Below, one piece after another: positions 19,736 through 30,331 of a DNA stretch of 64,000 nucleotides. A program made the translations under genes and the position numbers. Numbering within the stretch: position 1 is the stretch's first letter; each line of letters begins with the position of its first letter. A model generated the notes under the pieces. The model did not search any database. It saw only the letters and a program-made list of their open reading frames with translations, and was not told the origin of the DNA. Where the stretch lies: positions 186,001 through 250,000 of the forward strand of contig CAWBRT010000003.1 in NCBI GenBank assembly GCA_963791145.1, given 5' to 3'. This DNA comes from CAWBRT01 sp963791145 (GTDB lineage Bacteria; Acidobacteriota; Terriglobia; Terriglobales; Acidobacteriaceae).

Positions 19736-19744
19736 AGGCCCAGC

Positions 19745-19836
19745 CCTCGGCGGGGCGGGCGGAGTTCCAACTCTGGGTTAAACATTGTTCTCCATCCCAC
19801 ATTTGCCAACTACGCAAAATGTGGACCACCTGCCCA
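19745..19836. repeat. Hairpin repeat with TTCCAACTCTGGG and CCCACATTTGCC, copy 1
   Basis: It contains TTCCAACTCTGGGTTAAACA, then CCCACATTTGCC and an ATGTGGACCACCTGCCCA end. A second copy in the same orientation lies at 20396-20508, so the small gene 19843-20361 sits between two direct copies. Confidence 0.75.
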
Positions 19837-19842
19837 GGGATT

Positions 19843-20361
19843 CTACTTCCCGTTGCCTGTCGGCTGGGGCTGGGGGTCAGTATATGACTCGCAACTGTAG
19901 GAACTGGCAGCAGACAAACCCTTAATTGAAATCGTAAATCTCGGTTGCTTTTCAATCTCTTTGATAGCCGACGCGAGATGCTCCTGAGTCCAACCCCCGC
20001 CAAGAGGAGGAGTGACAAAGGACACGCCAATGGGTTCCCGTTTGGACAGGACAAAGCCAGCGTTGTTCTGAATGTTAAAGCTTTCGCGGCCGTCTTTGGT
20101 TGACAAGAAAACAGCAAAAACCGTTCCGTTTGATCGAGTGGGGGCTGCGAACACTACAACATAAATTATCTTGTCGCCGGGATAAGATTTCTCATCGAGA
20201 AGGTATCCAAAAGGGAGCTTCCCGGTACTTGATTGCGGCAGGAAGTGCTTGATGGCTAGACAGTGAGCCGCACGAAAAAGAAGCCGTGGGACATGTTGTT
20301 GAGCCTGAGAAGTTGTTCCGAAGCAGGCCAGCAGCAAAACAATTAAGGCGAATTTCTTCAT
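19843..20361 (-). CDS. Small secreted hypothetical protein
   Basis: 172 residues starting MKKFALIVLLLACFGTTSQA, a classical Sec signal peptide with cleavage after SQA. The mature part (LPFGYLLDEKSYPGDKIIYV, VFLSTKDGRESFNIQNNAGF) matches no family I know. Base composition is clearly lower in GC than neighbouring genes, and the gene is bracketed by two direct copies of a hairpin repeat and by inverted CGTTTCA arms, which suggests it arrived as a cassette. An ATG at 20370 is an equally possible start. Confidence 0.6.
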   Translation of the reverse strand: MKKFALIVLLLACFGTTSQAQQHVPRLLFRAAHCLAIKHFLPQSSTGKLPFGYLLDEKSYPGDKIIYVVVFAAPTRSNGTVFAVFLSTKDGRESFNIQNNAGFVLSKREPIGVSFVTPPLGGGWTQEHLASAIKEIEKQPRFTISIKGLSAASSYSCESYTDPQPQPTGNGK

Positions 20362-20395
20362 GGCGGCCATTCTTCTGAAGATTATTACTGACCTG

Positions 20396-20508
20396 GACGG
20401 GTGGCCCAGAGTTGGCGCTGTTCCAACTCTGGGAGATTTTGGGAATTGAACATTGTCTTTCACCCCACATTTGCCAATCGCGGGCAAATGTGGGCCACCT
20501 GCCCAAAA
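20396..20508. repeat. Hairpin repeat with TTCCAACTCTGGG and CCCACATTTGCC, copy 2
   Basis: It holds CCCAGAGTTGGCGCTGTTCC pairing with AACTCTGGG, then the hairpin CCCACATTTGCC/GGCAAATGTGGG and a CACCTGCCC end. It is more complete than copy 1. Confidence 0.75.
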
Positions 20509-20531
20509 TTCGTGAAACGTGAAACGGAGAA

Positions 20532-21617
20532 CTACGACCCGCCCCTGAATCGTTCAATCAGCGCCTGTGCCGCCCTGGCCGGCGATAACTCGCCCTTCTG
20601 GACCGCCTCTTCCATGGCCGGCAATTCGGCCTTCACCGGCTCGTCATGGCGGAACTGTTCCAACAGTTCGTGGCGCATCGCCTCGCGCAGCCAAGTGTGA
20701 CGCTGCTGGCGGCGGTTCTGCTCGAGCCATCCTCCGGCTTGCATTTGCTCGCGATGCGCGAGCACCACCTGCCACAGTTCGGCAATGCCTTTGCCGCTCT
20801 TGGCCGAACAGGTGACGACCTTGGGAGTCCAGCCGTTCTCGCGCGCCGGAAACATGTGAAGCGCGCGCGCGTATTCACGCCGGGCGGATTCGGCGGCCTT
20901 CAAGTTCTCGTCGTCGGCCTTATTGACGGCGATCAGGTCGGCCATTTCGACGATGCCGCGCTTGATGCCCTGCAGCTCGTCGCCGGCCCCGGCGATCATC
21001 AGCAGCAGAAAGAAGTCCACCATGCCGTGGACCAGGGTTTCCGACTGGCCCACGCCGACGGTTTCAATCAGGATGGTGCGGAATCCCGCCGCCTCGCACA
21101 GCACCATGGTTTCGCGCGTGCGCCGCGCCACGCCGCCCAGCGAGCCGCCGGTGGGAGAGGGACGGATGAAGGCCATTTCGCTGTTGGCCAGCCGCTCCAT
21201 GCGGGTCTTGTCGCCCAGAATGCTGCCGCCGGAGCGCTCGCTGCTGGGATCGACCGCCAGCACGGCGACGCGGCTCCCTTTGTCGATGAGGTAACTGCCG
21301 AGGGCTTCGATGAAGGTGCTTTTGCCGGCGCCGGGAACACCGGTAATGCCGACGCGGATGGATTCGGACTCGGCCGCCTTGGGCAGGCAGGCGTCGATGA
21401 TCTGCTGCGCCAGCTCGGCGTCTTGCGGGCGCGAGCTTTCCACCAGGGTGATGGCGCGGGCCAGCACGATACGGTCGCCGGCCAGAATGCCTTCCACGTA
21501 TTCGGCCAGCGACAGGCGGCGGCGACGGCGCGCCCCGCCGGCGCGTATGTCGGCCGCGGATTCCACTCCCGGCCGCAGAAACAGCGTTTGATCTCCCGTT
21601 TGATCTTCGGAGGACAA
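20532..21617 (-). CDS. meaB: Methylmalonyl-CoA mutase-associated GTPase MeaB (ArgK family)
   Basis: 361 residues. The G-protein motifs are clear: Walker A GVPGAGKSTF near residue 94, LAVDPSSERSGGSILGDKTR (switch-region signature of the ArgK/MeaB family), TVGVGQSE and NKAD. MeaB is a chaperone that gates adenosylcobalamin loading and protects methylmalonyl-CoA mutase from inactivation, hydrolysing GTP. It follows mutA and mutB on the same strand, matching the usual cluster, although a 376-base repeat region separates it from mutB. The first start is TTG at 21617; a downstream start cannot be excluded. Confidence 0.93.
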   Translation of the reverse strand: MSSEDQTGDQTLFLRPGVESAADIRAGGARRRRRLSLAEYVEGILAGDRIVLARAITLVESSRPQDAELAQQIIDACLPKAAESESIRVGITGVPGAGKSTFIEALGSYLIDKGSRVAVLAVDPSSERSGGSILGDKTRMERLANSEMAFIRPSPTGGSLGGVARRTRETMVLCEAAGFRTILIETVGVGQSETLVHGMVDFFLLLMIAGAGDELQGIKRGIVEMADLIAVNKADDENLKAAESARREYARALHMFPARENGWTPKVVTCSAKSGKGIAELWQVVLAHREQMQAGGWLEQNRRQQRHTWLREAMRHELLEQFRHDEPVKAELPAMEEAVQKGELSPARAAQALIERFRGGS

Positions 21618-21629
21618 GTGTTATCCCAG

Positions 21630-21992
21630 GGTTTAGGGGTTAGGGATTAGGGGTTAGGGCTAGGAGTTTGTCCTTTTAGCAGAATGTTCTCCCGAAGAAG
21701 AAAGCGTCATCCTGAGCGAAGCATCCGGTTTGGTTGTTCCCGACCCGCATCCTTTGCGGGGCGCCGGGCGCGAGTCGAAGGATCTGCATTTCGCCATCTT
21801 TCGCGGCATCAACTGCAGGTCCCTCGGCTCGGCCGCTCATCAAGCAGCGACCGCCGCCGGGTCCGCGGAAAGGCGGCCGCTCGGGATGACGACTCTCTTG
21901 TGAGAAGGGACTAATCCCTAATCCCTAATCCCTAATCCCTAATCCCTTAATCCCTAATCCTTAATCCCTAACCCCTGATCCCTAACCCCTGA
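21630..21992. repeat. Telomere-like GGGATTA inverted arms enclosing a GTCATCC...GGATGAC repeat
   Basis: The left arm (21632-21663) is GGTTTAGGGGTTAGGGATTA-like; the right arm (21912-21990) is at least eight TAATCCC-type units. Between them is a second palindromic repeat from GCGTCATCCTGAGCGAAGCA to CTCGGGATGAC, containing GAGTCGAAGGATCTGCA. The arms could fold into a very long hairpin between mutB and meaB. Confidence 0.85.
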
Positions 21993-21993
21993 A

Positions 21994-24213
<2,220 letters not shown>

Positions 24214-24217
24214 AGAA

Positions 24218-26230
24218 TCAGTCTCTCATTCCCAGCTGCTGCTGCCAGTGCGCCAGCACCTGCAGAGCATTGCTGCGAAGATGAATGAAATCGGCGACCC
24301 CATCCTGTCTTAGTTGCTCGACGGACTCTTCGGGGTATCCGGCGACGATGACGGGAATCGGTTTTGCCTGGCGCAGCCTTGCGATCAATGGCCGGGCCAT
24401 GGCCGGGTATTGCTGGTCGGCGCTGCAGAGCACCACCAGGTCGGGATCGCGCTCGGCGATGATCTTGGCGGCCTGCTCAGGGTCCGCTTCGGCAAGCCCA
24501 GTCACGATTTCGAAACCGGCGGTGGCAAAGAAACTCTGGCTGAAGTTCGATCGGGCCTGGCGCATCTTGGCATCGCCAAATTCGAGCAATAGTACCTGCG
24601 GGCGGCGTCCGGTTCTCTGTGTGTGACGTTCCGTGCGCAGCCGCAGCGCCTCGAAGCACTCAGCGGCGCGGTAAGGAATCAGTTTCTCGACGCGGAATGC
24701 GGGAGATTCCGTCCGGGCGAGGCAATCGCCCAGCGTCAGTCCCTTGGCGAACTGCTCCGCCAGCTCAGCGGGCGTCGAAGCGGGCCTTTGGCCCGAGAGA
24801 CGCAGAGGAGTCAGGTTGCTATCGGGATCGAGCTTATCGGTCGCCTGCTCGTTCGGGTTGGAGTACTGATTGGTTCCCAACAGGACGCGGCGACGCGCGG
24901 CTACGGCCTCATCCTTGCGCCGGCGCGAACCGTTGACCTCGCGCTGCACGAAGCCGGACTGAATGCCCTGCAGGAATCCGCCCTGCGCTTCCACCTGCTG
25001 AAACAGCTTCCAGGCCTCGCGGCCGAGCGAAGCCGTGAGCGTCTCGATATAGTAGGAACCCGCACCCGGATCGGCCACGCGGTCCAGGTACGCCTCGTTC
25101 TTGAGAAGCATCTGCGTGTTGCGCGAGAGACGGCGCGAGAAGCCGTCGGAGGGCTTGTACGCGGCGTCGAAGGGCGCGATTTCTATGGCGTCTGAACCGC
25201 CGATCGCGGTTGACATGGCGCCGGTGGCGCCGCGCAGCAGGTTGTTATAGGCGTCGTACGCAGTCATGTTCCAGCGCGAAGTGACGCTCTCCACGACCGG
25301 AACGAGCGATTCCGGCAGCTTCGGCTGGAACTGCTCCACCGCCTGCGACCATAGCAAGCGGAAGGCGCGCAGTTTGGCGATTTCGAAAAAGTAGTTGGTG
25401 CCGATCGAGAAGACGAAGAAGAGCCTGGCGCAGATTTCGTCCGGCGAGAGGCCGAACTCGGCGAGCTTGGACAGATACTCGACCCCTTCGGCCAGGGCAA
25501 AGGCCAGTTCCTGCACAACCGTTCCGCCCGCCTCGCGAATCTGCCAGCCGCGCACCGCCAGAATTCGCATACGGGGAGCGGCGGCGGCCGCGAACTTCAT
25601 AACCGCGGCGGTATCGGCGAATAACTCTTCCGCCGGCCGCGGGCTCGAGCCTTCCAGCAGCAGGTCTCCCAGCGGGTCGAAATCAACCGAGCCGCGCGCC
25701 TCCGCCGGCTGTTTCAGCTCGGAAAGATACAACAGCAACAGAGGCCGCGCCGCCGGCCGGCCGCGAAACGACAGCGGCGCCGAGCGCGGCAATCCGGCGA
25801 TCAGTGCGCGCATCTCTTCACTGCTCTCGACCGCCACTCCGCGCCAAGCAGAATTCTCGGGCACGCACTCAAAGCAGATGGATTCGGCGCCGGCGGCGAG
25901 GGCCTCGCGCGCGGCCGCGTTGGCTTGTTGCGGGTCGGCCACATCGATCGCCTGCCGCAGCAGCCAGTCGTTGCTGCTGCGCGCGTGACCGGCGGCCATC
26001 TCAAGCTGCTCTCGCATGGTGGCGGCCGCGGATTCCACGCCCGGGCCTGCGAGATCTTCGATATCCTCGGCGCGATAAAACGGCTTGACCGTGACTCCTT
26101 CGTCCGTCTTCCAGTTGAGCTTGGAAGGATCGCCGCCCTTGAGATCGTTGCGCACAGCCTGTTCCCACTCGGCTGTGCTTACCGCCGGGAACTCATTTTT
26201 TAGCGTCAACGTTTTCTGCTCTTCGCTCAT
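24218..26230 (-). CDS. mutA: Methylmalonyl-CoA mutase, small subunit
   Basis: 670 residues. It is related to the large subunit (GWQIREAGGTVVQELAFALA, SRWNMTAYDAYNNLLRGATG, DPGAGSYYIETLTASLGREA). The C-terminal flavodoxin-like domain lacks the DxHxxG cobalamin ligand motif, having LLEFGDAKMRQARSNF instead, as is usual for the non-catalytic MutA chain of heterodimeric mutases. It pairs with MutB directly downstream. The upstream gap of 219 bases faces the divergent Rsm22-like gene and should hold promoters for both; no operator is obvious. Confidence 0.94.
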   Translation of the reverse strand: MSEEQKTLTLKNEFPAVSTAEWEQAVRNDLKGGDPSKLNWKTDEGVTVKPFYRAEDIEDLAGPGVESAAATMREQLEMAAGHARSSNDWLLRQAIDVADPQQANAAAREALAAGAESICFECVPENSAWRGVAVESSEEMRALIAGLPRSAPLSFRGRPAARPLLLLYLSELKQPAEARGSVDFDPLGDLLLEGSSPRPAEELFADTAAVMKFAAAAAPRMRILAVRGWQIREAGGTVVQELAFALAEGVEYLSKLAEFGLSPDEICARLFFVFSIGTNYFFEIAKLRAFRLLWSQAVEQFQPKLPESLVPVVESVTSRWNMTAYDAYNNLLRGATGAMSTAIGGSDAIEIAPFDAAYKPSDGFSRRLSRNTQMLLKNEAYLDRVADPGAGSYYIETLTASLGREAWKLFQQVEAQGGFLQGIQSGFVQREVNGSRRRKDEAVAARRRVLLGTNQYSNPNEQATDKLDPDSNLTPLRLSGQRPASTPAELAEQFAKGLTLGDCLARTESPAFRVEKLIPYRAAECFEALRLRTERHTQRTGRRPQVLLLEFGDAKMRQARSNFSQSFFATAGFEIVTGLAEADPEQAAKIIAERDPDLVVLCSADQQYPAMARPLIARLRQAKPIPVIVAGYPEESVEQLRQDGVADFIHLRSNALQVLAHWQQQLGMRD

Positions 26231-26449
26231 CGGGACGACTCTCTGTAGAGTTTATAGGAGAAGCCAACTACATCAGGGAATTCACTTAAGCATTACGTCA
26301 GGTGTTCGACTGACCCATCTAATGTAAACCTCTTTTTGTCACAGACAAAGCTTTTCCGGGAGTACAACTTAGAGGGTTGATTGGATCGCCTTTGACCCTT
26401 CCGGTTTCTTGATTTTTTACACAAGCTTTCGGGCTGCGTAGGGGTTGGC

Positions 26450-27478
26450 ATGCAATTGCCCTCACAGTTGCTTCAGGCCATCGACAGACTGACGCAGGCG
26501 GGCGGGACAAAAACCTTGCGCGCGGCAGCCGTCCGGCTCAGCCGGCGTTACCAGGCGGAAACCCCGGAGCTGCCGGCCATCCGAACGGACGAAGAAAGAC
26601 TTGCGTACCTGCTGACGCGGCTTCCGGCAACCTTTGCGGCGGTCAGCCGGACCCTGGCGTTGGCATGTCCGCATCTTCTTCAGCCCGGCCAGGCCGACGG
26701 CGGTGCTTCGGCAGCGGAGGCAGGGATCGAAACCATGCTCGACCTCGGCTGCGGTCCCGGCACAGCGGCCTGGGCGGCCGTAGATGCATTGCCCGGAATA
26801 CGGCAAATTCGCCTGCTGGAATGCGATCCGGCGATGATCCGGCTGGGGCGGCAACTGGCGGAGGCCAGCCCCTCGGCGGCACTGGCCGGGGCGGAGTGGA
26901 TTTGCTCGGATCTTCGCTCGGAACTCCCCGCGGGCAATTTCGACCTGGTGGTGGCGTCCTACTCGCTCGGAGAACTCTCTGCCGCAAGCCAGATGGAATG
27001 CCTCCGCCGGGCATGGTCGCGAACGGGCAAACTGCTGCTTGTCATCGAAGCCGGCACTCGCGCCGGATTCGGCCATATTCATCGTGCGCGCCAGCAGTTG
27101 ATCGCCTGGGGTGCCCAACTGGCTGCGCCGTGCCCGCACCACGCTCCCTGTCCCATGGCCGGTGCCGGCGACTGGTGCCACTTTGCCGCCCGGGTGGAAC
27201 GCACCGCCGCCCACCGTCAGCTCAAGGACGGCGAACTCGGATACGAAGACGAGAAATTTTCTTATGTAGCCGCGGCCCGCATGGACTGCGCTCCCGCCGA
27301 CTCGCGGATCGTTCGCCATCCCGCGTACCACAGCGGCTTTGTGGAGTTGCAACTGTGCTCCGCCCAGGGACCGCGCAGCCAGACGATCGGCCGCTCGCGC
27401 AAGCAACTCTATCGACCGGCGCGCAAAGCTTCCTGGGGCGATGCCTGGCCGCCACCGTCCAGCGACCTCCAGCCTTGA
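26450..27478 (+). CDS. Rsm22/METTL17-like ribosome-associated methyltransferase
   Basis: 342 residues. The SAM motif I is MLDLGCGPGTAAWAA near residue 95. The C-terminal half carries the cysteine-rich signature of the Rsm22 family: PCPHHAPCPM and DWCHFAARVERTA, followed by LKDGELGYEDEKFSYVA. In mitochondrial homologues these cysteines hold an iron-sulfur cluster and the protein acts in small-subunit ribosome assembly. The same role here is inference. It stands alone, divergent from mutA, with the malic enzyme gene about 480 bases downstream on the same strand. Confidence 0.8.
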   Translation: MQLPSQLLQAIDRLTQAGGTKTLRAAAVRLSRRYQAETPELPAIRTDEERLAYLLTRLPATFAAVSRTLALACPHLLQPGQADGGASAAEAGIETMLDLGCGPGTAAWAAVDALPGIRQIRLLECDPAMIRLGRQLAEASPSAALAGAEWICSDLRSELPAGNFDLVVASYSLGELSAASQMECLRRAWSRTGKLLLVIEAGTRAGFGHIHRARQQLIAWGAQLAAPCPHHAPCPMAGAGDWCHFAARVERTAAHRQLKDGELGYEDEKFSYVAAARMDCAPADSRIVRHPAYHSGFVELQLCSAQGPRSQTIGRSRKQLYRPARKASWGDAWPPPSSDLQP

Positions 27479-27690
27479 AGCAAATCTCACTGGCTTTGCT
27501 GCGCTTCGCTAGCTTGCTGCGTTCGTAAGCTTGGGGAGCCGCCAAGTCATCGGGCTCCGTGCCTGTTCCCCACATGGGACTAAAGGGGTAGAGAGATTCG
27601 CTTGGGTGACGTAGAAGGTTCTTCGCGAGCACCTCTGGCTCGGCCCTGCTTGCGTGAACCCCAGCAGCGATGCGTTTTTCCGCTATTCTC

Positions 27691-27706
27691 TGTGATCTCG
27701 ATCACC
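27691..27706. promoter_or_regulatory. CRP-like operator 1
   Basis: TGTGATCTCGATCACC matches the CRP consensus TGTGA-N6-TCACA at nine of ten half-site positions. It lies upstream of the malic enzyme gene. Confidence 0.6.
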
Positions 27707-27740
27707 GAGCAATATGATCTAGCCCCAGATGCGTTCGAAT

Positions 27741-27756
27741 TGTGATGTACATCACT
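27741..27756. promoter_or_regulatory. CRP-like operator 2
   Basis: TGTGATGTACATCACT is a near-perfect CRP-type palindrome, starting exactly 50 bases after operator 1, so both face the same side of the helix. The malic enzyme ATG is 207 bases further. The rest of the 27479-27962 gap shows no gene. Confidence 0.65.
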
Positions 27757-27962
27757 GGGGGGGATCGTTTTTTGGGATAAAGTCCCTCCGTTCTCGGTTC
27801 TCGCAAGATCTAGTGTGGGGTGACTGGGACGATTCATTAGTTTGGTTCCAAGTGATGAGTGTCCCTCTGGGTTCACGTCTGGAGTTGGGATTCAGCGGGC
27901 CGCGTTATCGATAACTGAGTTGTTGTAACAACAAAATTCCTGTCAATCACTGGACGGCATTT

Positions 27963-29288
27963 ATGGCAAATTTCGGAATTGAAGCACGCACATATCACTC
28001 GACCGGGCGGCCGGGAAAAATCGAAATTCTCCCGACTAAGTCGTGCGCCACGCAGCACGACCTCAGCTTGGCCTACACACCTGGGGTGGCGACACCCTGC
28101 CTCGATATTCAGAAGAACCCGCTGGACGCCTTCAAGTACACCGGCAAGGGCAACCTGGTGGCCGTGGTCACCAACGGCACGGCGGTGCTCGGACTGGGCA
28201 ACATCGGCGCCATGGCCGGCAAGCCCGTCATGGAAGGCAAGGCGGTTCTGTTCAAGCGCTTCGCCGACGTCGACGTGTTCGACATCGAAGTCGGCTCGGA
28301 GAACGTGGAAGATGTCATCAAGGTCGTGCAGTTGCTCGAACCGACCTTCGGCGGCATCAACCTGGAAGACATCAAGGCTCCGGAATGCTTCGAGATTGAA
28401 ACCCGCTTGAAGGAAACGATGAAGATCCCGGTGTTCCATGACGACCAGCATGGAACGGCGATCATCTCCGGCGCCGGCCTGCTGAACGCGATGGAAATCG
28501 TGGGCAAGCCGCTGGATAAGATCAAGGTCGTCTTCAACGGCGCCGGCGCTTCCGCCATCGCCACCTCCAAGCACTACATCAATCTCGGCGTGAAGGCCGA
28601 GAACATCATCCTGTGCGACTCCAAGGGCGTGATTTACAAGGGACGCAAGGAAGGCATGAACAAGTACAAGGAGCCGTTCGCGCGCGAGACCGCGGCCAGA
28701 ACGCTGGCCGACGCGCTGAAGGGCGCCGACGTGTTCATCGGCCTCTCGCAGGGCAACTGCGTGACTCCGGCGATGGTGCAGTCGATGGCCGCCTCCCCGC
28801 TGGTGGTCGCCATGGCCAACCCTGATCCGGAGATTACCTTCGAAGCGGCAAGCGCGGCGCGCAAGGACATCATCATGTGCACCGGCCGCTCCGACTACCC
28901 GAACCAGATCAACAACTCGCTCGGCTTCCCGTTCATCTTCCGCGGCGCCCTCGACGTCCGCGCCACCAAGATCAACGAGGAGATGAAGCAGGCGGCTACC
29001 ATGGCCCTGGCCAACCTGACCAAGCAGCCTGTTCCTGACGAGGTGCTGAAAGCATACGGCGTGAAGAGCATGAAGTTCGGCCGCGACTACATCGTGCCGA
29101 AGCAGTTCGACATGCGCGTGCTGGAGTGGGAAGCCTCGGCAGTCGCCAAGGCCGCCATGGACACGGGCGTGGCCCAGCAGCCGATCGAGATGAAGACCTA
29201 CAAGAACATGCTCAAGGCGCGACTGGAGCACATCCGCGGCCTGACGGCGCCGGCACCGGCAGTGAAGGCCAAGGGCGCTAAGGCCTGA
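27963..29288 (+). CDS. NAD(P)-dependent malic enzyme (oxaloacetate-decarboxylating)
   Basis: 441 residues, the short bacterial form without a phosphotransacetylase tail. The malic N-terminal domain contains DLSLAYTPGVATPC and VTNGTAVLGLGNIGAMAGKP; metal and catalytic residues lie in FHDDQHGTA. The Rossmann domain follows (VFNGAGASAIAT), then MANPDPEITFE and GRSDYPNQINNSLGFPFIFR. It converts malate to pyruvate and CO2 with NAD(P)H formation, linking the TCA cycle, fed here by succinyl-CoA from the mutase, to pyruvate. The alanine/lysine-rich tail (APAPAVKAKGAKA) is an extension. A perfect terminator follows, and two CRP-like sites lie upstream. Confidence 0.95.
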   Translation: MANFGIEARTYHSTGRPGKIEILPTKSCATQHDLSLAYTPGVATPCLDIQKNPLDAFKYTGKGNLVAVVTNGTAVLGLGNIGAMAGKPVMEGKAVLFKRFADVDVFDIEVGSENVEDVIKVVQLLEPTFGGINLEDIKAPECFEIETRLKETMKIPVFHDDQHGTAIISGAGLLNAMEIVGKPLDKIKVVFNGAGASAIATSKHYINLGVKAENIILCDSKGVIYKGRKEGMNKYKEPFARETAARTLADALKGADVFIGLSQGNCVTPAMVQSMAASPLVVAMANPDPEITFEAASAARKDIIMCTGRSDYPNQINNSLGFPFIFRGALDVRATKINEEMKQAATMALANLTKQPVPDEVLKAYGVKSMKFGRDYIVPKQFDMRVLEWEASAVAKAAMDTGVAQQPIEMKTYKNMLKARLEHIRGLTAPAPAVKAKGAKA

Positions 29289-29340
29289 AAGCCATAACGA
29301 CCTCGGTTTGAGGTCTCAGCCGCGGTCGAAGGACAAATAC

Positions 29341-29370
29341 AAGTGGGTCCGGAAACGGGCCCACTTTTTC
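29341..29370 (+). terminator. Terminator of the malic enzyme gene
   Basis: AAGTGGGTCCG/CGGGCCCACTT with a GAAA tetraloop and one G-T pair, followed by TTTTTC. It starts 53 bases behind the stop. Confidence 0.92.
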
Positions 29371-29400
29371 TTTGCGCATTTGCGGCGGCTAATCAGACTA

Positions 29401-29650
29401 GAACCGGTTGCACAAATGATCTTTGAAAGGGCATGGCTTTACAGGCTGCGGAAAAACGCGCCGAAGCAACAAGCGAGGCGCTATGGATGTGGGTACCATA
29501 GGAACCGATATCAAGATCTTGTAGTTCCTTCGATCCGAAATCTGTTTTTCCGCAGCCTCTTTAGCCATGCCGCCCAGAGCCGCTCAAAATGCGGGCTTTA
29601 GCCCCTGAGGTAGTGCTGGTTTTGTCGAAGTTCATTTGTGCAACCGATTC
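29401..29650. mobile_element. MITE-1 copy interrupted by MITE-2
   Basis: The termini GAACCGGTTGCAC and GTGCAACCGATTC are inverted repeats. Internal sequence matches the copy at 33801 (GATCTTTGAAAGGGCATGG, GCGGGCTTTAGCCCCTGAGG, TCGAAG). The left end abuts TA. The internal stem GGCATGG-CTTTA-GCCATGCC is split by another element at 29442-29558. It encodes no protein. Confidence 0.8.
29442..29558. mobile_element. MITE-2, 117-bp insertion with 15-bp terminal inverted repeats and CTTTA duplication
   Basis: AGGCTGCGGAAAAAC at the left is the exact reverse complement of GTTTTTCCGCAGCCT at the right. CTTTA flanks both sides (29437-29441 and 29559-29563), while the uninterrupted copy at 33801 has a single CTTTA there. 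This is direct evidence of insertion with a five-base target duplication. It has no coding capacity; the mobilising transposase is not in the window. Confidence 0.85.
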
Positions 29651-29696
29651 CAGAGCGGTTCCCGAGAAGCATATTCGCGATGGCCAATTATCATTT

Positions 29697-29790
29697 CCTG
29701 CTGTCATCCGGAGCGACCCCGCAAGGCGGGGCCCGATGTTGGCCGAAGGGAGTCGAAGGATCTGCAGTTTTAAAACCGTTCCAGTGATGA
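29697..29790. repeat. GTCATCC/GGATCTGCA-type palindromic repeat
   Basis: It starts CTGTCATCCGGAGCGACCCC, contains the hairpin CCCCGCAAGGCGGGG and ends GAGTCGAAGGATCTGCAG. It is related to the segment inside 21700-21900 and to 54450-54606. Confidence 0.65.
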
Positions 29791-29830
29791 AATACCCGCA
29801 AGTGCCGGAAAGTAAAACCTGGCAGATGTT

Positions 29831-30088
29831 CTAACGAAGCCTTTTGCGTCTCACGACCAGAATTCCAATACCAAGCAAAGAGAAAGCTACCGAAACAAAT
29901 CCAACGGTACGGGACAAAGATCGCGACCACCTAGCCGGCGCGGGACCGCGTCTTCGGATCTGGTCAGATGCAATGGCAAATCCGCTCCTTCTTGACAACG
30001 CGTCCAGGTGCTGTTGTTCCAGTAAACGAAATTCCTCTAGCGTCGTGATTGTCACGGGGAACGAAGTGTCAAAAGGGGCGGTCACCAT
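29831..30088 (-). CDS. Possible small membrane-anchored protein or gene remnant
   Basis: An 85-residue frame ending in a hydrophobic helix and basic tail (VGFVSVAFSLLGIGILVV then RRKRLR), the look of a C-terminal membrane anchor. The N-terminal part (TITTLEEFRLLEQQHLDALS) has no known domain. It sits beside a repeat cluster and could be the surviving end of a longer gene. I do not recognise it. Confidence 0.3.
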   Translation of the reverse strand: MVTAPFDTSFPVTITTLEEFRLLEQQHLDALSRRSGFAIASDQIRRRGPAPARWSRSLSRTVGFVSVAFSLLGIGILVVRRKRLR

Positions 30089-30331
30089 CGCCTCGCGAAC
30101 CCCCGGATTCTGCTCGGACGCGGTTGCAGTTTGGATTCAGGGGAACGGCAGCCATGTTAGTAAAGGAGAGAAGCTGGATGCAAGCACATTTTCTTACAAA
30201 AGGGGACGCTAGGCCAGCAACTTGGGTTATCTTCTGCCTGGAACAAGCTTACCGGATGCAAACTGTCGTAACGTACGTGAAGACGATTTCTCGTCAATTA
30301 CAGCTTCGAGTTAATTTCCCGATGTTATCAG

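Noticed and set aside
21912..21990. CRISPR array
   Set aside because: The unit is only 7-8 bases, imperfect, with no spacers and no cas genes in the window.
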